Assembly (NCBI RefSeq): GCF_001592045.1
Contig: NZ_BCWB01000052.1
Coordinates: forward strand, 1-38,606
DNA from: Thermobifida fusca NBRC 14071 = JCM 3263
GTDB taxonomy: Bacteria; Actinomycetota; Actinomycetes; Streptosporangiales; Streptosporangiaceae
Length of the DNA stretch: 38,606 bases
Direction: 5' to 3'
In this document: one piece after another, positions 24,935 through 33,298 of the stretch
Layout: every line of letters starts with the position of its first letter
How positions within the stretch are numbered: the first letter of the stretch is position 1
Program-made: the position numbers and the translations under genes
Notes under the pieces: generated by a model
Database searches by the model: none
Told to the model about the DNA's origin: nothing
What the model saw: only the letters and a program-made list of their open reading frames with translations

Positions 24935-27900
24935 CGGACAGCCTCCCGGCTCGGAATCACGAACACCACGGCGACAGGGAACAAGTGCGATTCTCGGCTG
25001 CTGTAGCGGGCGTCAATCGCGGCTAGTTCCCGCTCCCGCTCGGCAGCGAGACTGTCGAGGCGGCGCTGCCAGTTGCGGCGGTCGCGTCGGTACTGCTCCA
25101 GCTCCTCTTTGGACTTTTCAACATCGGCCCGGCTGAACAGGGCATCCTCATCGTCTTCGGCGAGCGCAGCGCGCAGGGTTGCAGAAAACTGGTCGAGGGC
25201 AGAGACCACGCGGGCGCGCTCCTCGGCGGCACGCTGTTCCAACTGGCGGTTCAAAGACTCTTCGCGGGTTTTCTTCCGCCAGGTGACCGCCGACATGAGA
25301 CCGTCGGAGATCTTCGGCCACCGCTGGGCGACCCGTCTCCACACCACATCCGAGGCGGGGCGGCCCGTGGTGAGCGCGCAGTCCAGGAAACCGCCGAGCA
25401 CGCCCAGGTTCTCCAAGCGGCGGAACCGGCCGTGTTCCGGCGCCCACCCGCCCGCATACAGCACTTCTTCGTGCAGGCGGATCCCGTCGGCACCCACCAC
25501 CACGAACCGTGAGAACGCGCCGACCAGCACATCCTCGAGGTCCGGGGCGTCGCTGACCACGGCTGTTACCCGGCGCAGCCCCACCCGGTCGTTGGACACA
25601 GCCGCACGCAACAGCCGAGTGGACATCGCCACTAGCGGATGGTTGAGGTGTGCGAGCACCACGTCGTCGCGGCCCCGCGCTACCTCCGGGTCGAACGTCA
25701 CCGGAAGCTGGCGGGGCTCGCCCTTGTCCGAAGGCAGCTTCTCGATCAGCCCTTCGGTGGCGCGCACCCACGAGCCCGTGAGCGTGGGCACGTCGTACAG
25801 GCCTTCGGCGCACTCCTTCTCATCCACGTGGGGGGTGAGGTGCTGCTGGTTAGCGAGCGCTAGCGCGGTATCCACCACCCGCTTAATCCGGTCCGGGGTC
25901 AATCCCAGCTCATTGACGGTGGTATTCACCTTCTCGCGGAGCCTGCGCACCTGGTCACGGACATTGGAATCGGACGGCAGTCGCTCCTTGCGGGCCCCCG
26001 CATTCTCCACGTCCACGTCCGTGTCTTGGCCGAGCATGCGTCGTTGTACCGCGTCCGCGAGCACCGCATTGACCTGGCCCAGGTCCTCCTCCATGCGGGC
26101 CACTTTCGTCGCCACCCGGGACAAGAATTCCAGGTCGGCTTCATAGGAGTCGACAGTGCCCTGCCAGCCTGCCCCCACGAAATGCCACACCTCGGGGGTT
26201 TTGGTCTGACCGTAGCGGTCGATCCGGCCGATGCGCTGCTCCAGCTTGTTTGGGTTGAACGGGATGTCGTAGTTGACCAGCCGGTGGCAGTGGCGTTGCA
26301 GGTCGATCCCCTCACCGGCGGCGTCGGTGGCGATCAGGATGCGCACCGGGTGCTCGGACGGGTGCTTCTGGAACGCCAACCGCACCTGTTCGCGTTCGCT
26401 CGGGCTCATGCTGCCGTGCAGCACGGCCACCCGGTCGCCGCTCATCCCCTCCTGGCCGAGCAGGCCCACCAGCCAGTTGAGAGTGTCGCGGTACTCGGTG
26501 AACACCACGACCCGTTCGTTCGTCCAATGCCGGTCGGGTCGGCACACCGACTTCAGATAGTTGATCAGTTCGCGGGCTTTCGCGTCCGCGGCGGCCTCGT
26601 GGCTGATCGCCCACTGCAGCATCCGCTCCAGTAAAGCGGTCTCGTCGTCGTCCGGATCCGGCTGCATGGGGCGGGCCCGGTCCAGCGCGTCGTCCTCGGC
26701 CTCCGCCAACTGTTCGTCGTCATAGGTGGCGACGTCGTCGAAGAAACCCTCCATCCACTCGGGGACTTCGTCCCCCACCATGGCAGAGCCGGAGCGGTTC
26801 TTGAGTGTGTCCAAGTAGACGGAGACCGTGTGCGCGAACGCTGCCGGACTGGAAAACAGCCGCTTCTTCAGCAGCAGGGTGACCAGGTCGGTTGCTTTGC
26901 GTCCCCGGCGGGACGTGATCTTGGCGCGGCGCAGTTCCGCGAACCGAGTGAGCAGGCCGTGGATCTCGCGCTCGCTCTCCGGGTAGACCACCGGGATCGC
27001 TTTCGCCTCCCGGTGCAGGAAACGCGGGTTGCCGTCCGTGTCGACAATGTCGGCCTTCAAGCGGCGCACCACTGTTTCGCGCACCGCTGTCTTATCGGGT
27101 GCCACGCCGCGGGCGAACCGCTGGTTGTCGAGGATCTCCAAAAGCGCGGTGAACGAGGCCTGGTAGCCGTTGTGCGGGGTCGCCGACAAAAACAAGCGGT
27201 GCGTGAAATGCGGGGCGAGGCGGCGGATCAGTTTGGTCTGCTGCGAGTCGACCGCATACACCTGTTTGGGGGCAGCTGGGGCCACGTGGTGGGCCTCGTC
27301 CAAGATCAGCAGGTCGAAAGTGCGTGGATAGCTGGGACCGTCGTGGGGGAGCACCTCGTTAAGGAGCCGCTGGGCTTTTGCGCCGCGCAACCACGGCAGG
27401 CTGACGATCGTCAACGGGTACACATTGAACGGGTTGGCGGCGCTTCCGAAGTCGCGGCGCACTCGGGCGCAGCGTTCCGAGTCGACGATGGTGAAGTCCA
27501 GGCCAAACTTCTCGAACATTTCGTCCCGCCACTTCACGGTGAGGCCCGCGGGGCAGACGATCATGATGCGTTTTGCACGGTGCCGCAACAGCAGCTCCTG
27601 GGCGACCAGGCCCGCCTCAATGGTCTTGCCGAGGCCCACGTCGTCGGCGAGCAGCAGGTTCACGCGGGGTGCGGACACGGCACGCGCCACCGGTTCCAGC
27701 TGGTAGTCCTCGATCGTCACTCCGGAGCGGAATGGAGCCTGAAGCAGCCGCACGTCAGCCGAGGTCACCGCGGACCAGCGCACCGCATCAAGGAACGCGG
27801 CGAGCCGTTCCGGGGGGTCGAAACCGGCAGTGGCGGACACCTCTGGCAGGGATCCGGTTGGAAGAACCCGGCGTCCTGGTTCGAGTTCCCAGATCACCTC

Positions 27901-28050
27901 CAAGGTCTCGCCGAACCGGCCATCTTCAACGCTTTGTAGGGAGACCAAAGTGGCCTGTCCTGCTGGTTCGACCTGGCTGACCACCCACTTCTGCCCACGA
28001 ACCGCTACTAGGGCCTGAGGGGTAGGCATGGCCTCGGTTGTGCTCGCCAT
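24931..28050 (-). CDS. drmD: DISARM class 1 SNF2-family helicase DrmD
   Basis: The protein has 1039 residues from ATG 28050. It has AGGAA about 6-10 nt upstream; the alternative ATG 28029 is 7 codons in, and the ORF extension to 28152 runs through the promoter. SNF2 motifs are complete: Walker A DDVGLGKT (Lys142), DEAH (251-254), LFLSATPHNG, and in the second RecA half ILIATDAAGEGIDLQ and EQRIGRIDRYGQ. The C-terminal third is rich in charged coiled-coil segments (SREESLNRQLEQRAAEERAR). DrmD defines class 1 DISARM together with DrmMI. It is the first gene of the minus-strand defence run and is coupled to drmMI by a 4-bp overlap. Confidence 0.94.
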   Translation of the reverse strand: MASTTEAMPTPQALVAVRGQKWVVSQVEPAGQATLVSLQSVEDGRFGETLEVIWELEPGRRVLPTGSLPEVSATAGFDPPERLAAFLDAVRWSAVTSADVRLLQAPFRSGVTIEDYQLEPVARAVSAPRVNLLLADDVGLGKTIEAGLVAQELLLRHRAKRIMIVCPAGLTVKWRDEMFEKFGLDFTIVDSERCARVRRDFGSAANPFNVYPLTIVSLPWLRGAKAQRLLNEVLPHDGPSYPRTFDLLILDEAHHVAPAAPKQVYAVDSQQTKLIRRLAPHFTHRLFLSATPHNGYQASFTALLEILDNQRFARGVAPDKTAVRETVVRRLKADIVDTDGNPRFLHREAKAIPVVYPESEREIHGLLTRFAELRRAKITSRRGRKATDLVTLLLKKRLFSSPAAFAHTVSVYLDTLKNRSGSAMVGDEVPEWMEGFFDDVATYDDEQLAEAEDDALDRARPMQPDPDDDETALLERMLQWAISHEAAADAKARELINYLKSVCRPDRHWTNERVVVFTEYRDTLNWLVGLLGQEGMSGDRVAVLHGSMSPSEREQVRLAFQKHPSEHPVRILIATDAAGEGIDLQRHCHRLVNYDIPFNPNKLEQRIGRIDRYGQTKTPEVWHFVGAGWQGTVDSYEADLEFLSRVATKVARMEEDLGQVNAVLADAVQRRMLGQDTDVDVENAGARKERLPSDSNVRDQVRRLREKVNTTVNELGLTPDRIKRVVDTALALANQQHLTPHVDEKECAEGLYDVPTLTGSWVRATEGLIEKLPSDKGEPRQLPVTFDPEVARGRDDVVLAHLNHPLVAMSTRLLRAAVSNDRVGLRRVTAVVSDAPDLEDVLVGAFSRFVVVGADGIRLHEEVLYAGGWAPEHGRFRRLENLGVLGGFLDCALTTGRPASDVVWRRVAQRWPKISDGLMSAVTWRKKTREESLNRQLEQRAAEERARVVSALDQFSATLRAALAEDDEDALFSRADVEKSKEELEQYRRDRRNWQRRLDSLAAERERELAAIDARYSSRESHLFPVAVVFVIPSREAVR

Positions 28051-28103
28051 GGGGGTTCCTCTGGTCGGACGGACGGTCACAAGCGCGTTTCTAAGGTAAA
28101 GGC

Positions 28104-28156
28104 AACAGTGTGAGCTGTTAATACGTGACACTAAATCGTTAGCTGAGTTCACTCAA
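28104..28156 (-). promoter_or_regulatory. Candidate drmD promoter with downstream inverted repeat
   Basis: On the minus strand a -35 TTGAGT (28151-28156) and a -10 TAGTGT (28128-28133) are spaced exactly 17 bp, about 78 nt before ATG 28050. Downstream of the -10, around and after the expected start of transcription, AACAG-tgtgag-CTGTT (28104-28119) forms a 5-bp-arm inverted repeat that could be an operator or leader element. Confidence 0.55.
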
Positions 28157-28945
28157 TACTAGGAGTGCGCTGAAAATTGCCACGATTCGGCACGTAAATC
28201 CCTAAAAGAGTCGAAGGCAGAGTGCTCCACCGCCACAGACACGCCGCCGCGCCCGTGGACGCCCGACCCGCCCCTGCCAGGAGCTCACCGACCTACCCTT
28301 GTGGGAGCACGGAAAGATCAGCGACTTCCTCCTCGGCACCGCCGAAGTTAGTGAGAAAATCACAGCTTAAGAGGCGTTCCTACTCCACGTGAACCAAGCG
28401 CTCAGAGTGGAAGTAGTGCCCCACCTGCAGCTGAGAGCTACCGAGGAACCGCGCTGCCGCTCAAGACAGCCCCCTTGCCGAAAAGCCCACCGGGCTCTTC
28501 CCTCCCCACACAAATCCCCCAATACTCGGTGCGCCGTGATACGGGTGTCGCATCGTCTCTCGCAGCACTGCTCACTGATCTGGCCTCGCGTACAAAGGTG
28601 GACTCTGGTCGACGCCAGTAGACTCGCAAACCTCGTACAGGGACTCGCGCCTGAGGTGGTTGAGAACTAACCAGGCCGCACTTACCACAGCTGACACCGA
28701 AACGGCCCGCAGCAACAGTCCGGGCCGCCGTGCACGCCACAGTCTTCAAAGAGAGAGCCAGCGGCTGACCCCTGCCACCTCTACCTCCACAAGCTGCGGA
28801 CAAAGCTTATTTAATCCCCGCACTAGCATCCTCTGGGCCGCGTCATCACCTCACCAAAACCGCGGGCCGCTTTCGGACTCCTGCACGGGGACGCCGCGGG
28901 ACATTGAGCCCGCAGCACACCGCCCACACCCCGGATCGTCGCTGG
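28157..28945. other. Intergenic region between drmD and the FAD oxidoreductase, with an orphan gene tail
   Basis: No complete gene is visible. One plus-strand frame is open from 28206 to TAA 28368-28370, with no ATG and no ribosome site. Its last 29 residues (ELTDLPLWEHGKISDFLLGT, then AEVSEKITA) look like a true protein end, so this may be the 3' stub of a lost gene. The frames at 28389-28670 (plus) and 28438-28803 (minus) overlap each other and match nothing I know. Confidence 0.45.
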
Positions 28946-30343
28946 TCATGCGGGTTTAATGTTGGGGTTACGGTGGAACACGTTCTCCGGGTCGTATTGT
29001 GCTTTCACCTGGGCCAGGCGGCGATAGTTATCCCAGCCACCGAACCCAGACACCATACGGTGCTCCCCCTCCTCGCCAGCAGCGCTGAGGTAAACCGCTC
29101 CCGTGGCCCACGGGCTCATCTCCGCACGCGCACTCTGCACCCACTGGACCACCCGGTCGTCGTCCGCGGCATCCTGCCACACCCCAAACGGGTACACTCC
29201 CCACGCGGCATACCGCCACGGGATTGGATAGTCCGTCAACGCTCGCGACACGGTGCCGCCCTGCGGGACCAGCAGGTACTGCGATGGCGACGGTGTGGGC
29301 ATTCTTCCCGCCCCCGCGCAATACCGGTCCACGGCCTCATCCGGCAGCGCGGTCATATGCTCTGCCGACCAGTAGCTTCGATAGCCGGGTGGGCTATCAA
29401 GCATGCACTGCAAATCGGCGTAGGCCATCTCCGCAGACATTTCCGCCACGTGACCGGCCTCCCGCATCGGCTGCAGGTCACGCGCCACCTCTTCCGGATC
29501 CCGCCCGGTGTGGATGAGCAACACGGCACACGCCAGCCGTCCCACCAGCCAGAGAGGCACGAACTCCTCCGACAGTGCGGTCAGGTACATCAACGCACCG
29601 CACACGTCATCCGTGGACGCCCCCATAAACTCCCGGTAGGCGCGCACCACGTCCGGCCCAGACTCGGCATCCCACAACAACAAAGACACGTTGACCGACG
29701 GCAGTTCGTGCAGGCGCAGCGTCATCGACGTCACCACACCGAAATTTCCCCCGCCGCCGTGCAGCGCCCAGAACAGTTCCGGGTGCTCATTCGGGGACGC
29801 GCGCACCAGCTCACCGTCAGCGGTCACCAGTTCCGCGGAGAGCAAGTTGTCGCACGCCAACCCGAACTTGCGGTCCAGCCAGCCACTGCCGCCGCTGAGC
29901 ACCAGCCCGCACACCCCGATCGTGGACACCCGACCCCCTGTGGTGGCTAAACCATACGGTTGGGCAGCGCGGTCCAGGTGCCCCGTCGTGGCTCCCCCGC
30001 TCACCTGCGCGTTCGCCTCTTCCGGGTTGACGGTCACCTCGTTCATACGCCGCAGGTCGATGACGATTCCGCCATCGGTGAGCGCCTCACCGCCCACCCC
30101 GTGGCCGCCGCCGCGAACCGCGATCTCCAAGTCGTGCTCGCGGCCGAACCTGATCGCCTGGATCACGTCGTCCACCGTCTCGCACTGGGCGATCAGTCGA
30201 GGACGCAGGTCAACAAGAGGGTTGACCACGGTTCTGGCCTGTTCATAGCCGGAGTCTTCAGGTTCCAAAACCTGTCCGGAGAGCTGGGAGCGGAATTCCG
30301 TGACCGCGGTACCGGTCAGTGTGGTGCTGTTGAGCTGAGCCAT
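28946..30343 (-). CDS. BBE-type FAD-linked oxidoreductase
   Basis: The 465-residue protein starts at ATG 30343, chosen because GGGAGG lies 5-6 nt upstream. It has a PCMH-type FAD domain: RGGGHGVGG (77-85), where His81 is the usual covalent flavin anchor, and GVCGLVLSGGSGWLDRKFGL (about 144-163). Cys145 is near where bicovalent members attach the flavin, but whether it does so here is unknown. The C-terminal BBE segment ends in YDPENVFHRNPNIKP. Such enzymes oxidise sugars, alkaloids or polyketide intermediates; the substrate cannot be read. No signal peptide is seen. It converges on no neighbour and ends at the gene-poor region before drmD. Confidence 0.88.
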   Translation of the reverse strand: MAQLNSTTLTGTAVTEFRSQLSGQVLEPEDSGYEQARTVVNPLVDLRPRLIAQCETVDDVIQAIRFGREHDLEIAVRGGGHGVGGEALTDGGIVIDLRRMNEVTVNPEEANAQVSGGATTGHLDRAAQPYGLATTGGRVSTIGVCGLVLSGGSGWLDRKFGLACDNLLSAELVTADGELVRASPNEHPELFWALHGGGGNFGVVTSMTLRLHELPSVNVSLLLWDAESGPDVVRAYREFMGASTDDVCGALMYLTALSEEFVPLWLVGRLACAVLLIHTGRDPEEVARDLQPMREAGHVAEMSAEMAYADLQCMLDSPPGYRSYWSAEHMTALPDEAVDRYCAGAGRMPTPSPSQYLLVPQGGTVSRALTDYPIPWRYAAWGVYPFGVWQDAADDDRVVQWVQSARAEMSPWATGAVYLSAAGEEGEHRMVSGFGGWDNYRRLAQVKAQYDPENVFHRNPNIKPA

Positions 30344-30564
30344 AGGGACCTCCCCGTCGGATACGGGCCGGACCGGGGTGGTCGGGCCCCGGCCTGCGGC
30401 GACCCGGTCAGGCCACCGTCCTGGTTTGGACCCGCTCACCTGCGAGCCTAGGAGGCCCCACGCACGCTTCCCACCTTCTTTTGGTGATACTTCGTCAAGT
30501 CATTTTTGAGAAAACTACATGTAATCAACATCCCACACTCAGTATTCACATCAGGAAAAACAAG

Positions 30565-30598
30565 GGGCCGCACCCTAGGGGATTGCGGGGTGCGGCCC
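30565..30598 (-). terminator. Rho-independent terminator of the permease gene
   Basis: GGGCCGCACCC (30565-30575) pairs with GGGTGCGGCCC (30588-30598), an 11-bp perfect stem with a 12-nt loop. On the minus strand it is followed by CCTTGTTTTT (complement of 30555-30564). It starts 15 bp after the permease stop. Confidence 0.85.
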
Positions 30599-30612
30599 TA
30601 GCAGCCCGTCGC

Positions 30613-32121
30613 TTACAAGGTTGTCTCCGGGGATGCGGGACGACGCTGGTGAATCTGTTCAATCACCGTGTCCCGGGCGGGAACGAACCGCGGCCCCTCG
30701 GGGCCGAACACGCCGCGCGGTTCCGGGAACAGCAGCAGCATGACCGGGTAGACGAGGGCAGCGGCGAGCAACGTCACCGGCAGGCTAATGTCAATGCCCC
30801 CGGCAGCGTTCGCGAACGGTCCCACGATGATCGACGTGTTGGCGAACAGCAGCCCGGCGATAGCCGCAACCAGCCACGCCGCCCCGGCCCGCCAGTTCAC
30901 GCCGCGCGTGAACCAGTAGGCGCCGCCCTTCTCGCCGCGGTTGAACACCTGCAAGTCATCGACCAGGTAGTAGCCGCGCCGGACCACATACCCGATCATG
31001 AGGATCACCATCCACGGCGACGTCAACAAGACAATCAAAATGGCGAAGGCGCTCAGTGCCTCAACCATGTTGATGACGAAGCTGCCCACGAAGATCAACA
31101 CGAGCGCGAGCGTGCCCACTACTGCGGTTCCCTGCACCCGGTTCAGTCGGGGGACCAGCGAACTGAAGTCAAGCCCCGTACCGTAGAGCGCGGTCGTACC
31201 GGTTGACAGGCCGCCGATGAGGGCCACAGCGATCAGCGGCAGCGCATACCACAGGGGCGACACCACCGCCAGACCGGTCACATAGTTGTTCGGGTCGGCA
31301 ACCAACGTAGCCGTGCTCGCACCGAACAGGAACGGCACCAGCGTGGCCACCTGGGCGAGGAACGGTGCGGCCAGCAGCGACCGGGTGCTGTAGCTGGCGG
31401 GAATGTAGCGTGCCCAGTCGCCGAGGAACCCGCCGAAAGAAATCGGGTTGGCCATAACGGTGAGCACCGCCAGAATCCACGTCGGCCAGAAGCTGCCGAG
31501 AATATAGGAGCCGGTGCCCGCGAACGACGGATCGAAGATGCCGCCGTAGGCCACCACGCCGAGCAGCATGATGACCGTGCATGCGATCACCGCCACCTTG
31601 TTGATCAGCAGCATGAACTGATAGCCGTAGATGCATACCGTGAACACCGCCACCGCGATGACCCCGTAGGAGGCGGCTTGCAGCGCGTCTCCGCCGTCAA
31701 AGCCGAGCCGCAGCGCGAGACCGACGATCGCGTCACCGCTCCCCCACACTGACAGGGAGAAGAAGGTAACGGCGGTAAGAAGGGAGAGGAACGATCCCAG
31801 GGCTCGGCCGACTACGCCGAAGTGTGCTCCCGACGAGACCGCGTTGTTGGTGCGAGTCCGTGGTGCGAACAATGCCATGGGGGCAAGGATGAGCGCACCA
31901 ACGACAACACCGGTGACAATGGCTGTCACCGAAGCCCAGAAACTCAACCCGAACGCCACCGGCAGGGTGCCCAAAATGATGGTCGCGAACGTGTTCGCGC
32001 CTCCGAACGTCAACCGGAACAAGTCCAACGGGCGTGACGTCTGGGCCTCCACCGGGATCGGAGCGATCCCGTAGCTTTCGATCTTCGTGACCGGTTCAGG
32101 CGCAAGACGGGATGCGGACAT
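30613..32121 (-). CDS. NCS1-family permease (cytosine/purine/allantoin type)
   Basis: The 502-residue membrane protein starts at ATG 32121 (GGGAGG 5-6 nt upstream). Its N-terminus has the family hallmark: IESYGIAPIPVEAQTSRP then LFRLTFGGANTFATIILGTL. About 12 hydrophobic helices follow. NCS1 transporters import nucleobases, hydantoins, allantoin or related compounds with Na+ or H+. The neighbouring ureohydrolase and PucR regulator suggest a nitrogen-rich substrate, perhaps a guanidino or purine-derived compound (inference). It is downstream of the ureohydrolase, but a terminator hairpin lies between them. Confidence 0.9.
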   Translation of the reverse strand: MSASRLAPEPVTKIESYGIAPIPVEAQTSRPLDLFRLTFGGANTFATIILGTLPVAFGLSFWASVTAIVTGVVVGALILAPMALFAPRTRTNNAVSSGAHFGVVGRALGSFLSLLTAVTFFSLSVWGSGDAIVGLALRLGFDGGDALQAASYGVIAVAVFTVCIYGYQFMLLINKVAVIACTVIMLLGVVAYGGIFDPSFAGTGSYILGSFWPTWILAVLTVMANPISFGGFLGDWARYIPASYSTRSLLAAPFLAQVATLVPFLFGASTATLVADPNNYVTGLAVVSPLWYALPLIAVALIGGLSTGTTALYGTGLDFSSLVPRLNRVQGTAVVGTLALVLIFVGSFVINMVEALSAFAILIVLLTSPWMVILMIGYVVRRGYYLVDDLQVFNRGEKGGAYWFTRGVNWRAGAAWLVAAIAGLLFANTSIIVGPFANAAGGIDISLPVTLLAAALVYPVMLLLFPEPRGVFGPEGPRFVPARDTVIEQIHQRRPASPETTL

Positions 32122-32180
32122 AGTGCCTCCCAACAAGGGGGAAACCAGCATGGCTGCTGGGTGCGGGGGTGAAGAAGAAA

Positions 32181-32212
32181 ACCGGGACGCGGCGGCACTG
32201 GCACGTCCCGGT
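32181..32212 (-). terminator. Intrinsic terminator or attenuator after the ureohydrolase gene
   Basis: ACCGGGACG (32181-32189) pairs with CGTCCCGGT (32204-32212), a 9-bp perfect stem with a 14-nt loop. On the minus strand TTTTCTTCTTC follows. It lies 9 bp beyond the ureohydrolase stop and 60 bp before the permease ATG, so it should cut or reduce read-through into the permease gene. Confidence 0.75.
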
Positions 32213-32221
32213 ATCTGTGGC

Positions 32222-33175
32222 CTAGCGGTCCTTCTTCGCGGTCAACGCGAGAAGGGACACCAAGTCGTAGGCGACGTGGGCGGCCGCGGTCGCCGTGATC
32301 TGCGCGTGGTCGTATGCGGGGGAAACCTCCACCACGTCGGCCCCCACCAGGTTGCAGGAGGCCAGCCCACGCAGCAGCTCCAACAGTTCCCGGCTGGTCA
32401 GGCCGCCCGCCTCCGGGGTGCCGGTGCCGGGAGCGTGCGCCGGGTCGAGGACGTCGATGTCCACGGACACGTATAGCGGCCGGTTCCCGATCCGCTGCCG
32501 CACCATGTCAGCGATCTCGTCCACCCCGCGGCGCATCACGTCCGCGGCGGTGACGATACCGAAACCGAACCGGCGGTCGTCCTCCAAGTCCTTCTTGCCG
32601 TAGAGGGGGCCGCGGATCCCCACGTGGGTGAGGGCTTCCGTGTCGAGAATCCCCTCCTCCACGGCACGGCGGAACGGGGTGCCGTGCGTGTAAGGCGCAC
32701 CGAAATAGGTGTCCCACGTGTCCAAATGGGCGTCGAAGTGCAGGAGCGCCACCGGCCCGTGCACCCGGTGCACGGCGCGGAGCAGCGGCAACGCGATCGT
32801 GTGGTCTCCACCCAAAGTCACCAAGCGAGTACCCTGAGACAACAACTCGCTGGCTGAGGCTTCGACCGTTGCAATGGCCTCCTTGATCGCGAACGGGTTG
32901 ACCGCGATGTCACCGCCGTCGGCCACCTGGACTTCAGCGAACGGGGACACATCCAACCCCGGGTTGTAGGGGCGCAGCAGCCGACTAGCCTCACGGATAG
33001 CAGCAGGACCGAACCGGGCGCCGGGACGGTAGGACACACCGCTGTCGAACGGGATACCGACCACGGCGATATCGGTCTTGGCTACCTCATCGGTGCGGGG
33101 CAGTCGGGCAAAAGTCGCCGGACCAGCAAACCGGGGAACCAAGCTGGAGTCGGTGGGACCGATCGGTGTGCTCAC
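32222..33175 (-). CDS. Ureohydrolase, agmatinase or guanidinobutyrase-like
   Basis: The 317-residue Mn2+ hydrolase cleaves urea from a guanidino substrate. All six metal ligands are present: GGDH (Asp124, His125), FDAHLD (Asp148, His150, Asp152) and [18 protein letters not shown] (Asp239, Asp241). The segment [20 protein letters not shown] is shared by agmatinases and guanidinobutyrases, so the exact substrate is open. GTG 33175 is preferred to GTG 33196 because GGGAAGG lies between them at a workable distance. A PucR regulator is divergent upstream and an NCS1 permease is downstream. Together they resemble an uptake, hydrolysis and control unit for a guanidino nitrogen source. Confidence 0.88.
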   Translation of the reverse strand: MSTPIGPTDSSLVPRFAGPATFARLPRTDEVAKTDIAVVGIPFDSGVSYRPGARFGPAAIREASRLLRPYNPGLDVSPFAEVQVADGGDIAVNPFAIKEAIATVEASASELLSQGTRLVTLGGDHTIALPLLRAVHRVHGPVALLHFDAHLDTWDTYFGAPYTHGTPFRRAVEEGILDTEALTHVGIRGPLYGKKDLEDDRRFGFGIVTAADVMRRGVDEIADMVRQRIGNRPLYVSVDIDVLDPAHAPGTGTPEAGGLTSRELLELLRGLASCNLVGADVVEVSPAYDHAQITATAAAHVAYDLVSLLALTAKKDR

Positions 33176-33298
33176 GGGATTACCGCCTTCCCTCACTGTC
33201 GTGATCGGCTAACACGGCGCGGAACATGCGGTCCTCGATCCGCTAAAGGCACAGGTCAAGGCCTCAAACACCATAGACTCGAAAGAAACTCCGCACAG

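Noticed and set aside
26830-27939. 369-residue plus-strand ORF opposite drmD
   Set aside because: It overlaps the conserved helicase motor in antisense and shows no domain.
20876-28050. BREX (PglX/BrxC) or type I restriction as the identity of the methylase-helicase pair
   Set aside because: There is no PglZ, BrxC or HsdS-like gene; the SNF2 helicase plus large Eco57I-like methylase with DrmA, DrmB and DrmC nearby fit class 1 DISARM.
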